From the NCBI RefSeq assembly GCF_000447295.1, contig NZ_KE650771.1, positions 2,436,469-2,500,468 on the forward strand: a DNA stretch of 64,000 nucleotides. The letters are read 5' to 3'. The position numbers were made by a program, and so were the translations under genes. The DNA comes from Fischerella sp. PCC 9431 (GTDB lineage: Bacteria > Cyanobacteriota > Cyanobacteriia > Cyanobacteriales > Nostocaceae). Every line of letters begins with the position of its first letter. Position 1 is the stretch's first letter. Below are positions 26,931-36,204 of this stretch, in pieces. Under the pieces are notes generated by a model, which was not told the DNA's origin, searched no databases, and saw nothing but the letters and a program-made list of their open reading frames with translations.

Positions 26931-28013
26931 CTATCCATGAATTGCCGGAGCGTTCATGGCTACAGGTACAGCTTCACCACTTGCCAAGTCTAATGGGAAG
27001 TTGTGAGCATTGCGCTCGTGCATCACTTCTATACCCAGGTTGGCACGATTGAGTACATCTGCCCAGGTATTAACAGTACGACCCTGAGAGTCAAGAATTG
27101 ATTGGTTAAAGTTGAACCCATTTAAATTAAACGCCATTGTACTGATACCCAAGGCCGTCAGCCAGATACAAACTACAGGCCAAGCACCCAAGAAGAAATG
27201 CAAGGAACGAGAGTTGTTGAAACTAGCATATTGCCAGATTAATCTGCCGAAGTAACCATGAGCAGCTACGATACTATAGGTTTCCTGTTCTTGCCCAAAC
27301 TTGTATCCATAGTTGAGGGATTCGTTCTCTGTGGTTTCTCGTACTAAGGAGGAAGTTACCAAAGAACCGTGCATGGCGCAAAATAGCGCCCCACCAAACA
27401 CCCCAGCTACACCAAGTTGATGGAATGGGTGCATGAGGATGTTATGTTCCGCTTGGAATACAAGCATGAAGTTAAATGTACCACTGATACCTAAAGGCAT
27501 TCCATCAGAGAAACTACCTTGTCCAATGGGATAAATTAAAAAGACAGAAGTAGCAGCAGCTACAGGAGCAGAATAAGCAACGCAAATCCAAGGACGCATA
27601 CCCAAGCGATAGCTGAGTTCCCATTGTCGTCCCATCCAACAGAAGATACCGATGAGGAAATGGAAAATAATTAGCTCGTATAGACCGCCATTGTAGAGCC
27701 ATTCATCCATAGAAGATGCTTCCCAAATTGGGTAAAAGTGCAATCCAATAGCATTGGATGTGGGTACGATCGCACCAGTGATAATGTTGTTGCCATACAA
27801 CAAAGAACCAGAAACAGGTTCACGAATACCGTCAATATCAACAGGTGGTGCGGCAATAAAGCCAATAATAAAACAGATGGTTGCGGTTAATAGCGTTGGA
27901 ATCATCAATACGCCGAACCAACCGATGTAAAGCCTGTTATTCGTGCTAGTAATCCATTGACAAAATCTATCCCACAGACTACCGCTTTCGCCTTTTGTTA
28001 AAGTTGTGGTCAT
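26931..28013 (-). CDS. psbA: Photosystem II reaction-centre protein D1 (divergent form)
   Basis: D1 carries the primary charge-separation cofactors, tyrosine Z, the QB site and most Mn4CaO5 ligands. The 360-residue product aligns without gaps to standard numbering: Tyr161, Asp170, Glu189, His190, His198, His215, Ser264, His272, His332, Glu333, His337, Asp342 and the processing site after Ala344 are all present. It therefore looks competent for water oxidation and is not a ChlF or rogue D1. Differences from common D1 include Pro111Leu, Gln113Glu, Tyr126Trp and Phe260Trp. Gln130 is the low-light type. The signature changes of the microaerobic D1' (at 80, 158 and 286) are absent. It is probably one of several psbA copies. 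Confidence 0.96.
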   Translation of the reverse strand: MTTTLTKGESGSLWDRFCQWITSTNNRLYIGWFGVLMIPTLLTATICFIIGFIAAPPVDIDGIREPVSGSLLYGNNIITGAIVPTSNAIGLHFYPIWEASSMDEWLYNGGLYELIIFHFLIGIFCWMGRQWELSYRLGMRPWICVAYSAPVAAATSVFLIYPIGQGSFSDGMPLGISGTFNFMLVFQAEHNILMHPFHQLGVAGVFGGALFCAMHGSLVTSSLVRETTENESLNYGYKFGQEQETYSIVAAHGYFGRLIWQYASFNNSRSLHFFLGAWPVVCIWLTALGISTMAFNLNGFNFNQSILDSQGRTVNTWADVLNRANLGIEVMHERNAHNFPLDLASGEAVPVAMNAPAIHG

Positions 28014-28629
28014 GACTGTTTTATTTCAAAAATGAATGTAGACATTACAAACTTCCTCAATTTTTGAAATTGAGAAATTTGCTGTTTTTGCTGTTTTTAC
28101 AGTAATTTGCGAAATTTTTCTCGCTAATAGCTGAAATGCATGGAATCAAGACTAAAATCTGCTTGAATAGCGGTTTACATTCGGATTAATCAGAAATTAC
28201 TAGTCACCAATAATTTGAAGATGACAAAACAGTGTATTAACAGTGTATTATTGTTAAATGTAAATCGCCGTGATTGCCCCACACCAACAATTCACACTCA
28301 TCGTCTCTATTTAGCGAGAATGATAGATCCAAGGAAACAAAGGAGAAAATTTCCCTGGTCTTACGATCACGTTGTACATTAATTTTTGATTTTTATCAAT
28401 GTATTATTGTTAATTTTTATAAATGATTTTAATGGACAAAATTTTGTTTGTATTTTAATTTTTCTTAAAATAAATGTTATTAATGCTCTAACATAAGAGA
28501 AAAATATCTAAACAAAAAAATGATTTTCAACGTATAAATATTTTCTTGCAGTAAGCGCTACTCACAGAGTAGCGCTTAATAAAAACATTGATTTTTTGAC
28601 GCTAACTTACTTAAAAAACAATCACAGCT
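28014..28629. promoter_or_regulatory. psbA leader/promoter region and end of glgA
   Basis: About 615 bp without a gene. The part next to psbA must contain its promoter and leader. Near the glgA end there is a strong hairpin (AAGCGCTACT / AGTAGCGCTT, five-base loop, 28553-28577). It lies downstream of glgA but has no good T run on that strand, so it may be a processing or weak termination site. Confidence 0.5.
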
Positions 28630-30108
28630 TTACCACTTATGTTTGATCTGGTCGTAAATCTCTACGTATTTTGCTCCTGGATGGTTCCATGAGTAATCAT
28701 AGTCCATACCCTGAAGGGCTAATTGGCGAAACTCTTCGGGCTTTTCATACCACAATGCGATCGCTCGATCCATTGCTGATTCTAAAGCCTGATAATCGGT
28801 GTCATAAAATACGTAGCCATTACGTACTTCTGAAGGTAAGTTGTGGTCATAATCTCGGTCAAATACCGTATTCACTAGTCCACCGACACCACGGACAATA
28901 GGTACTGTTCCGTACTTCAAGCCGATCATCTGAGTTAAACCACAGGGTTCGTAATTGCTGGGGACAATAATCATGTCTGCCCCGGCATAAATTAGGTGAG
29001 ATAATTCTTCATTAAAGCCCAGTTCTAAATGAACATCGGGATGACTGTGTAAAAAGTTTTTTTCGTGTTGGAAATGAGCGTTGATTCCAGGTTCTGTAGC
29101 AGAACCGAGTAAAACAAATTGCGCTCCTTTATTGAGTGCATGATAAATTCCATGATGAACAAGATGCACACCCTTTTGATTATCCAATCGGCCAATATAA
29201 GCGATGATTGGTTTATCACTATGAGCAAGCATTAATCGCTCTCGCAAAGCTTTTTTGTTATATACTTTTTGTTCAAAATCAGCCTGGGTGTAGTTATAAG
29301 GAATGTAGCGGTCAATTTCGGAATTCCAAAAATCATAATCAATTCCGTTGAGTATCCCGCTAAATTTATCCTGGTGCAGATGCAAGGTATGACCTAAACC
29401 ACAGCCAATATCTGTAGCTTGTGCTTCCCAAGCATGATGAGGTGAAACTGTGGTGACAGCATTAGAGTAAACAATACCCCCCTTCATCAAGTTCAAAGCA
29501 AAGGGATTAAAGTTGTCACGTAAGTGATCATACTGGAAGTAATACGACTCTCGGTTTAAACCCGTTGCCCGGAGAATATCAATACCACCGAGTCCTTGGT
29601 GCTTAAAGTTGTGGATGGTATAGCAAACGCGCTGATACTCCATGCCATGATATTTGTAAATTTCATAAAGCATGACTGGAATTAAGCCTGTCTGCCAGTC
29701 ATGGCAATGAATAATATCAGGTCGCTTGTTACTTTTGAGCAAAAATTCTAAAGCTGCTTTGCAAAAGAACGCAAAGCGCATATTGTCGTCATCACAACCG
29801 TAATAGCAACCCCGGTTAAAGAAATTATCCTCACAGTGGGGTTCGATAAAGAAACATACCCGTCCATGTACCCAACCGCAGTACACAGAACAATGAATTG
29901 CAGCGTCATACCAGGGTACCCACAAATTGATATAGGCGTCGTGAAGTCCCCAAATATGGTCGTAACGCATACAATCATACTTGGGCAATATAATTTCCAC
30001 AGAATGCCCACGACCTTCTAGTTCTCGACTCAGTCCATAAACTACATCGCCTAAACCCCCTGCTTTAATTACAGGAGCGCATTCGGAGGCGATTTGCACA
30101 ATATACAT
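28630..30108 (-). CDS. glgA: Glycogen (starch) synthase
   Basis: GT5-family enzyme that adds glucose from ADP-glucose to the non-reducing end of alpha-1,4-glucan. The ADP-glucose-binding KAGGLGDVV lies at residues 16-24, a mid-sequence GILNGIDYDFWN and IAYIGRLDNQKGVHLV start the second Rossmann half, and the C-terminal EPCGLTQMIGLKYGTVPIVRGVGGL contains the catalytic Glu motif. Length (492) fits cyanobacterial GlgA2. It is the first of several glucan genes in this region. The upstream side carries the longest heptamer repeat of the window. Confidence 0.95.
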   Translation of the reverse strand: MYIVQIASECAPVIKAGGLGDVVYGLSRELEGRGHSVEIILPKYDCMRYDHIWGLHDAYINLWVPWYDAAIHCSVYCGWVHGRVCFFIEPHCEDNFFNRGCYYGCDDDNMRFAFFCKAALEFLLKSNKRPDIIHCHDWQTGLIPVMLYEIYKYHGMEYQRVCYTIHNFKHQGLGGIDILRATGLNRESYYFQYDHLRDNFNPFALNLMKGGIVYSNAVTTVSPHHAWEAQATDIGCGLGHTLHLHQDKFSGILNGIDYDFWNSEIDRYIPYNYTQADFEQKVYNKKALRERLMLAHSDKPIIAYIGRLDNQKGVHLVHHGIYHALNKGAQFVLLGSATEPGINAHFQHEKNFLHSHPDVHLELGFNEELSHLIYAGADMIIVPSNYEPCGLTQMIGLKYGTVPIVRGVGGLVNTVFDRDYDHNLPSEVRNGYVFYDTDYQALESAMDRAIALWYEKPEEFRQLALQGMDYDYSWNHPGAKYVEIYDQIKHKW

Positions 30109-30227
30109 GCCCTACCCTCGCTTCACAAAACTTCATCTTTCTATCTACTCACCAGTATATGAAAGATGTACTCATTGACAATAGGGTAGTGGAGTGATAA
30201 TTGAAATGACGATTTTAGTGGTAAGGC

Positions 30228-30470
30228 ATTGGGGATTGGGCATTGGGCATTGGGCATTGGGGATTGGGCATTGGGCATTGGGGATTGGGCATTGGGGATT
30301 GGGCATTGGGCATTGGGCATTGGGCATTGGGGATTGGGCATTGGGGATTGGGCATTGGGGATTGGGCATTGGGCATTGGGCATTGGGCATTGGGGATTGG
30401 GCATGGGGTATTGGGCATTGGTATTCTCCCTGCTCCCTGCTCCCTGCTCCCTGCTTCCTTGTCCTTTTTG
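30228..30470. repeat. Long heptamer tandem array (GGGCATT/GGGGATT) followed by CTCCCTG repeats
   Basis: About 27 or more consecutive seven-base units, alternating GGGCATT and GGGGATT, run from about 30228 to 30420. A C-rich run of CTCCCTG units follows. Because seven is not a multiple of three, all frames stay open and create artificial Met/Pro/Asn/Ala/Gln or Gly/Ile/His/Trp/Ala-Leu peptides; none of these is a gene. This is a classic STRR array. Confidence 0.92.
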
Positions 30471-30629
30471 TCTCCCTTCTCTTGTCTCCAAATTCCCAAT
30501 GCCTTATATCAAAATACATCCATAGATAACATCCCTAAGAAACTGATTCACTCGTTAGGAAGATAAATAAAACTCAATAAATTAATAGCTTAGTACAAAG
30601 AAGATAAAAAACAGCTTAGGGAGATCAAT

Positions 30630-31535
30630 ATGGCTCTTTATAAACTAACAGATTTTGACTCTAACTACCGCAACACTCTTGGTGGAAATGACATTAAAGG
30701 AATGGGTGTCTATGTAGAAGGAAATGATGAAAAGATTGGTACAGTTCATGATGTTTTAGTAGACGAGGAAGGTCATTTTCGCTATTTAGTGGTGGATATG
30801 GGCTTCTGGATTTTTGGTAAGAAAGTATTATTACCAGTTGGACGTACTCGTATGGATCAGAGGAGCGATCGCGTCTATGCTGTTGGAATGACGAGAGAGC
30901 AAGCAGACAACTTACCTGAATACGACGAACGTCAAACCGTAGATTACGATTATGAAGAACGAGTTAGAGGTGTATATCGTAATCCTGCATCGGTAGAAGC
31001 ATCTGCTCCTCTGACTGGACAAACTAGTGTCGAAATGCCTTATCAACCAGTATCAACTTCTGGTTACAATGCTGCTACCCCAGCTTATGATCGTAATAGC
31101 TACACTTATGATCGTGAACCTTCTTTGTATGGCTTGAATGAACAAAATCATCAAAATCTCAAACTATACGAAGAACGTTTAATTGCCAACAAACGACGGG
31201 AGAAAGTTGGCGAAGTAACAGTTGGTAAGCACGTTGAAACAGAAACTGCACGAGTTGCAGTTCCTGTAGAAAAAGAACGAGTTGTTGTTGAACGAGTTAC
31301 TCCTAATGAAGCAGGTAGACCAGTTGCTCCTGGTGAAGCAAACTTCCGTGAAGGTGAAGTTGCTCGCGTAGACATCTACGAAGAAACTCCTGATATTCGC
31401 AAAGAAGCTGTACTGCGTGAAGAAGTCAGAGTGAGAAAAGAAGTAGACCGCGATACCGTTGAGGCTCAAGATACAATTCGTCGTGAAGAATTAGATGTAA
31501 ATAGCCCTAATTTACCGATTGATGAACAACGTTAA
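30630..31535 (+). CDS. PRC-barrel + DUF2382 stress protein (AvaK/YsnF-like)
   Basis: A 301-residue cytoplasmic protein with an N-terminal PRC-barrel (about 20-100: KIGTVHDVLVDEEGHFRYLVVDMGFWIFGKKVLLPVGR). A Tyr/Ser-rich linker joins it to a C-terminal DUF2382 domain (about 170-285: LYEERLIANKRREKVGEVTVGKHVETETARVAVPVEKERVVVERV). The same architecture is found in AvaK, an akinete marker of Anabaena, and in YsnF-type general-stress proteins. It has a good GGGAG ribosome site. A paralogue follows 364 bp downstream. Confidence 0.9.
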   Translation: MALYKLTDFDSNYRNTLGGNDIKGMGVYVEGNDEKIGTVHDVLVDEEGHFRYLVVDMGFWIFGKKVLLPVGRTRMDQRSDRVYAVGMTREQADNLPEYDERQTVDYDYEERVRGVYRNPASVEASAPLTGQTSVEMPYQPVSTSGYNAATPAYDRNSYTYDREPSLYGLNEQNHQNLKLYEERLIANKRREKVGEVTVGKHVETETARVAVPVEKERVVVERVTPNEAGRPVAPGEANFREGEVARVDIYEETPDIRKEAVLREEVRVRKEVDRDTVEAQDTIRREELDVNSPNLPIDEQR

Positions 31536-31899
31536 TCATCAATGTAACTAGCCTAAGTCTGTTTATAGCCTGTCATGAGTTGAATTATTGACTACACTCA
31601 TTCTTGCACTAAATTTTTCCATCCCAGTAAGTTGACTTTCTGGCTCATAAGCTAAACTCTGAAGACACCAGACTGAATCAGAATTATGGCCTGTTAAAAC
31701 AGGCTTAAACTCTGAGATGTGAATTTAAAATACGAACTTGAGTTCACAACTAAGTGCAAGATGTGAACTATAAACATGAGACTGATAACTAGTTTCACAA
31801 AAAGTGTAGGTAAATCAGATAGATTTTGCCTGCACTTCATCACTTGTAAATAAAAGTAATATATATAGTTTTATAGCTTAATCAACTTTTACTAATGAA
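31536..31899. other. Spacer between the two PRC/DUF2382 genes
   Basis: Gene-free, about 364 bp. It contains a GGCCTGTTAAAACAGGCT hairpin that may terminate the first gene and several imperfect GATGTGAA/GAGTTCAC direct repeats of unknown meaning. Confidence 0.45.
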
Positions 31900-32751
31900 A
31901 TGAAAAAACAATTACTTAATAGTAATCAAGTCCATGTTCACGACTTGCTTAACAAATTGATAAGAAAGATTAGAAACTTTGCAGTGCTTGATAGACAAGG
32001 TTTACCAATCGGTAGAGTTAGAGATTTAATTATAGATTACAATCACAAAGTTAATATAATAGTCACTAGCTTTATACCACTACCAAATCTCCAATCTTCA
32101 CAACATCATAATTACCTGTTGTTACCTAGCAAATCAATCAAGAAAATTGACATAGCTACTAAATCTGTTTTATTAGACATAGATAAATCACACATTAAAC
32201 ATATGCCTGAATATTCTCAATCACCACTGACAAACAATAATAATTTAGAAACTGCCAATATAGAGCCAGTTGTTAGCACTCCTCAAAATCTTAATTTAGA
32301 ACAAAATGACATTGGTGAGAAAACAGAAGAAGAAATTATTCGTTTGTTAAGTGAACGGTTAATTGTGAATAGAAAGAAACGCAAAATTGGTGATGTCATT
32401 GTTCGCAAAGAAATCGAAACTCGAATGGTACAAGTACCAGTGCAATATGAAAAACTTGTGATTGAACAAGTAAGTCCAGAAAATAAGTTACTTGCAGAAT
32501 TTGCTCTCAGTCAAGGAGAAATTTCTGGTGTGGAACTGAGCCAAGTAGAAAAACACGAAGTTGATATACATGATCATAATTTGACTGTAAGTGGAGACTT
32601 TAATTCACCAAAAATTGCGAGTCTGCTTTTAAATGCGATCGCATTAGAACGAAATCACGGTTGTCAAAAAGTAAGAGTAACGATTGTGGTCGAAAATGAA
32701 GAATATCAGCAAAAATATCAGGAGTGGTTTGAACGTACCTCAATTAAGTAA
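31900..32751 (+). CDS. Second PRC-barrel-like + DUF2382 protein
   Basis: A 283-residue paralogue of the preceding product. The PRC-like part is at about residues 20-100 (FAVLDRQGLPIGRVRDLIIDYNHKVNIIVTSF). The DUF2382 part is at about 145-230 (IIRLLSERLIVNRKKRKIGDVIVRKEIETRMVQVPVQYEKLVIEQV). It then has an extra C-terminal segment of about 60 residues ending in RVTIVVENEEYQQKYQEWF that the first copy lacks. The sequence is much diverged, so the duplication is old. Function is unknown and probably stress related. Confidence 0.82.
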   Translation: MKKQLLNSNQVHVHDLLNKLIRKIRNFAVLDRQGLPIGRVRDLIIDYNHKVNIIVTSFIPLPNLQSSQHHNYLLLPSKSIKKIDIATKSVLLDIDKSHIKHMPEYSQSPLTNNNNLETANIEPVVSTPQNLNLEQNDIGEKTEEEIIRLLSERLIVNRKKRKIGDVIVRKEIETRMVQVPVQYEKLVIEQVSPENKLLAEFALSQGEISGVELSQVEKHEVDIHDHNLTVSGDFNSPKIASLLLNAIALERNHGCQKVRVTIVVENEEYQQKYQEWFERTSIK

Positions 32752-32856
32752 AATGGATCGATAAATGGGTCAATTCAAAACTCTTTTAGTAAGCCTTTCT
32801 CCTGTAAAGAGAGAGGCTTGTAATTTTCGGAATTTCTGATATTCATAACTAAAAAG

Positions 32857-34209
32857 TTACAACAAAGGTAAGAAAATTGTAAATTTTGTACCCACATTAA
32901 CTTCTGAAGATAAATTAAATTTACCACCATGCCTAGCTGTAATAATGCGATAACTTACTGCAAGACTAGTTTCTTTGTTAGCTCTTTTTTCCACAGAAAA
33001 AGATTCGAGAATTTGCTGTTTTAATTGGTCAGGAATTCCTGGACCATTGTCCTGAATATAAATAGCAACCCATCGTGAATCAGGAATTTCTGGGATAGTA
33101 GATTCTTGAGAGATGACTTTTGTAGTAATTTCAATGCGTGGTTTATTGGCTTTTTTGATCGGGTTTAACCGATGTCGTACTGCTTCATCAAGTAGTAAGT
33201 CTACAGAATGACTTAAAAGATTCATAAATACTTGATGTAGTTGTCCAATGAAACAAGGTATCGGAGGTAGATGACCGTAATTTCTAACTATTTCTATTTC
33301 TCCCTGAATTTTGCTATTAATAATTAACAAAATATTATCGATACATGCATGTAAATCAGCAGGTTTAGGATAAACTTCATCGATATGACAAAAATTTTGT
33401 AAGCTAATAACTAATTTTTTTAATCTTTCTGCTCCCGTACGAATACTACTAAGAGCTTGTAATAAATCTTGTTCTAAAAAATCAAATTCTATTTCTTGTT
33501 TGAGATAATTTATTTCTTCACAAGGCGAAGATAACTGACTTTCATAAGCTGCGATCAGTTTCAGTAAATCTTGGCTGTAGTTGGAGACATAAGTCAAGTT
33601 ACCCCAAATAAAACCTACTGGATCTAAAATCTCATGAGCAATCCCATCTACCAAACGTCCTAAATTTGCCATCTTATCATTTTGGATCATCTGGGCTTGG
33701 CTACGTTCATAACGCACTTGAGTTTCGATACCACGAATTTGCCAAGAAGCAATATTCAATTGCTGTATATCTAACAAGGTATAATTATCATCGACAGTCT
33801 GTACAACCACAGGTTCTGCTAAAAGTTCAGGCGATCGCCTCAGCACAAGTTGCATCGCTGCCAAAATCGGCGTAGTTTCTGGCAATATTAAAATTGGAGT
33901 CCGAGCATAGCTGTAAATTACACTTAAAGGCTGGCTAAAAAATAACTCTTGTCCGTAGGGACGGATGAAAAATTCCAGCAGTCGTCGCTGCGAAATCATT
34001 CCAGTGTATTTTCCCTGTTCTACCAAGATTACTCCTGGTAGCAGTGGGTTTTTCTCAAAAACTTTGGCTATCTCTGTACCAGTACAAGTGGTTTCAACTT
34101 GGAATTTATACAGCTGTAACTCTTGGAGAGTAGACTCTAAATCAAGATCGCGATCGCTACCACTTAAAAGCAATGGTGGTGCTATTTCTGACCAATATTC
34201 CTGTGCCAC
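32857..34209 (-). CDS. Sensor histidine kinase with CBS-type N-terminal sensor
   Basis: A 450-residue soluble two-component kinase. The N-terminus (about 20-150) contains a CBS-pair-like region (VFEKNPLLPGVILVEQGKYTGMISQRRLLEFF). The H-box is MANLGRLVDGIAHEILDPVGF with the phospho-acceptor His192, and the C-terminal ATPase domain has IYIQDNGPGIPDQLKQQI as the G1 box and TKFTIFLPLL at the end. No transmembrane segment is present, so it senses an internal ligand, possibly an adenine nucleotide if the CBS part is active. No response regulator is adjacent. The divergent position next to glucan genes gives no firm clue to its target. Confidence 0.88.
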   Translation of the reverse strand: MAQEYWSEIAPPLLLSGSDRDLDLESTLQELQLYKFQVETTCTGTEIAKVFEKNPLLPGVILVEQGKYTGMISQRRLLEFFIRPYGQELFFSQPLSVIYSYARTPILILPETTPILAAMQLVLRRSPELLAEPVVVQTVDDNYTLLDIQQLNIASWQIRGIETQVRYERSQAQMIQNDKMANLGRLVDGIAHEILDPVGFIWGNLTYVSNYSQDLLKLIAAYESQLSSPCEEINYLKQEIEFDFLEQDLLQALSSIRTGAERLKKLVISLQNFCHIDEVYPKPADLHACIDNILLIINSKIQGEIEIVRNYGHLPPIPCFIGQLHQVFMNLLSHSVDLLLDEAVRHRLNPIKKANKPRIEITTKVISQESTIPEIPDSRWVAIYIQDNGPGIPDQLKQQILESFSVEKRANKETSLAVSYRIITARHGGKFNLSSEVNVGTKFTIFLPLL

Positions 34210-34571
34210 TTGACACCCTAATGTTTATACTACACGTAGACGAGAAGCCAATATTCTAACCGTTGAGATTGGTAATGGGTAATAAGTAATTGGACAAAAT
34301 GAAATTCATTTGTGGGGACAGGGGACAAGGGATAGGGGATAGGGAACAGCAAAAATCTATGCAACTCAACCAATTTTGAATTTTGCGAAAAGCTTGTAGA
34401 CACTTTGTGGCTTCCCCCAAAGCGTCCCGGAGCGAATTTCAAAGCTTTTCAAGACGGACTGTAGATTTTGGATTGACCCCACAGCATCATAAATCTGTGG
34501 GCTTATCCAATTGTAGATTTTCGGTGCGTTAGGACGTTCTGTCCACAACGCACCCTACCAGTTTCTATAAT
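34210..34571. repeat. Intergenic region with several hairpin repeats
   Basis: No gene. It holds a G-rich heptamer-like run (GGGGACAAGGGATAGGGG, about 34316-34350) and a hairpin with arms TTGGATTGACCCCACAG / CTGTGGGCTTATCCAA (34468-34510). A nested hairpin GGTGCGTT...AACGCACC (34523-34554) with inner GGACGTTCTGTCC follows. The last two are typical dispersed cyanobacterial palindromes and sit at the 3' end of malQ, so one may act as its terminator. Confidence 0.6.
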
Positions 34572-36092
34572 TCAACGACTGTAAAGTTGTGTCATCTCTA
34601 ACAATCTTTGACTTAACTCTGATGTCAGTAAATCCGAACTGGTGTAACGCCAACGCCAGTTACCTGCGTTCACACTCGGATCGTTCATTCTGGCGCTGTT
34701 ATCTAAACCCAAAATATCTTGGAGGGGAAGAATCGCTAAATCAGCGACTGAAGCCAAAGCTGTGCGAATGAATTCCCAGTTGATTTCCAGAATTTCGTCT
34801 GGCGAATCATAACCGAGATATTTAGCAACCATTTGCTTTTCGTGAGCGTTGGCTCCACTTTGCCACCAACCGAGTGTAGTTTCGTTATCGTGAGTACCTG
34901 GGTAAACTACGCTATTTTTGATGTAATGGTGAGGTAAGTAAGCATTATCAGAACCACCACCGAAGGCAAATTGCAAGATTCGCATTCCCGGAAAATCAAA
35001 GCGATCGCGCAAATCTTCTACTTCTGGTGTTATGATTCCTAAATCTTCTGCCATCACAGGCAAACTACCTAAAGTTGTTCCCAGAGTTTCAAAAAATTCG
35101 ACTCCTGGTGCTTTCACCCACTCGCCATTAATAGCTGTTTCTTCGCCAGCAGGTACACGCCAGTAAGCTTCAAAACCCCGAAAGTGATCAATTCTGACAA
35201 TATCTACATATTGTAATGTGGCACGGAAACGTTCGATCCACCACGCAAAGTTGGTTCGCTGCAATTTCTCCCAGTCGTAAACTGGATTACCCCAAAGTTG
35301 ACCAGTGGCGCTAAAATAGTCTGGTGGCACACCCGCAATATAAGCAGGTTCTAGGGTTTGTGAGTCAAGTTGAAAAATATCAGGATTTGCCCACACGTCA
35401 GAACTGTTGTGACAAACGTAAATAGAAATATCTCCAACAATTTGGATGTTTTTGCCGTTGGCGTAGGCACGTAATTGCGACCACTGCTGAAAAAATTTAA
35501 ATTGTAAGAATTTATGGTATTGTATTTCGTTGTTGAGATCTTCAGTTGCGGCTTGTAAGGCATTGGGTTCACGGCGAGCGATCGCACTTTCCCATTGACT
35601 CCACGCTTTGCCTTCGTTGGCTTCTAGTAATGCCATAAACAAGACGTAATCATCGAGCCAAGCCGATTGCATCTGACAAAATTGTTCATACTCAGGGTTT
35701 GATTTTTCCGTCAGAGAATGCTGGAAGCGTTCAAAAGCAAGGCGGAGAATTTTCATCTTGTGAGGAATTACTGCATCGAAATTAACTCGATTGGGGTTAT
35801 CTGCTGCATGTTTTGCTGGCAGCGTCAATTCCTCTTGGGATAGTAAATTCTCTTGCACCAACTGCTCTAGACTGATCAGCAGTGGATTTCCTGCAAAAGC
35901 ACTAAAATTCATTGTATAGGGTGAATGTTCATAGCCCGTGGGTCCCAATGGCAAAATTTGCCACAGTCTTTGACCGCTTCTCTGCAAAAAATCCACAAAC
36001 TCGTAAGCCGAATGACCTAAATCACCTATGCCAAATTGACTAGGCAGACAAGTAGGATGTAACAAAATTCCGCTTGCTCTTTGAAAACTCAT
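34572..36092 (-). CDS. malQ: 4-alpha-glucanotransferase (amylomaltase)
   Basis: GH77 enzyme that transfers maltosyl and longer units between alpha-1,4-glucans and releases glucose from maltose. Family motifs are ASGILLHPTCLPSQFGIGDLG at the N-terminus, VRIDHFRGFEAYWRVPAGEETA (nucleophile Asp), MAEDLGIITPEVEDLRD (acid/base Glu) and YPGTHDNETTLGWW (third Asp). The ATG at 36092 is preceded by GAGGA at good spacing; an in-frame GTG one codon upstream is an alternative. It is divergent from the treS fusion gene, sharing a 110-bp promoter region. Confidence 0.96.
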   Translation of the reverse strand: MSFQRASGILLHPTCLPSQFGIGDLGHSAYEFVDFLQRSGQRLWQILPLGPTGYEHSPYTMNFSAFAGNPLLISLEQLVQENLLSQEELTLPAKHAADNPNRVNFDAVIPHKMKILRLAFERFQHSLTEKSNPEYEQFCQMQSAWLDDYVLFMALLEANEGKAWSQWESAIARREPNALQAATEDLNNEIQYHKFLQFKFFQQWSQLRAYANGKNIQIVGDISIYVCHNSSDVWANPDIFQLDSQTLEPAYIAGVPPDYFSATGQLWGNPVYDWEKLQRTNFAWWIERFRATLQYVDIVRIDHFRGFEAYWRVPAGEETAINGEWVKAPGVEFFETLGTTLGSLPVMAEDLGIITPEVEDLRDRFDFPGMRILQFAFGGGSDNAYLPHHYIKNSVVYPGTHDNETTLGWWQSGANAHEKQMVAKYLGYDSPDEILEINWEFIRTALASVADLAILPLQDILGLDNSARMNDPSVNAGNWRWRYTSSDLLTSELSQRLLEMTQLYSR

Positions 36093-36204
36093 CACAAAAT
36101 CCTCGAAAATTCGGTATCGGGTAATACAAAAAGGTCTAAAATTTCAAAAAAAAGCTGCGAGTCTCCCTTGTACAATAACTTATTGCCAATAGGTTGTATA
36201 AACT

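Noticed and set aside
26931-28013. Chlorophyll f synthase (super-rogue D1) or far-red D1
   Set aside because: All Mn-cluster ligands, Tyr161 and the C-terminal processing site are present, and no far-red photosystem or phycobiliprotein paralogues lie nearby.
30141-30566. Several open frames in all directions across the 30.2-30.5 kb region
   Set aside because: They are translations of the heptamer array; composition is purely repetitive and there is no conserved domain.
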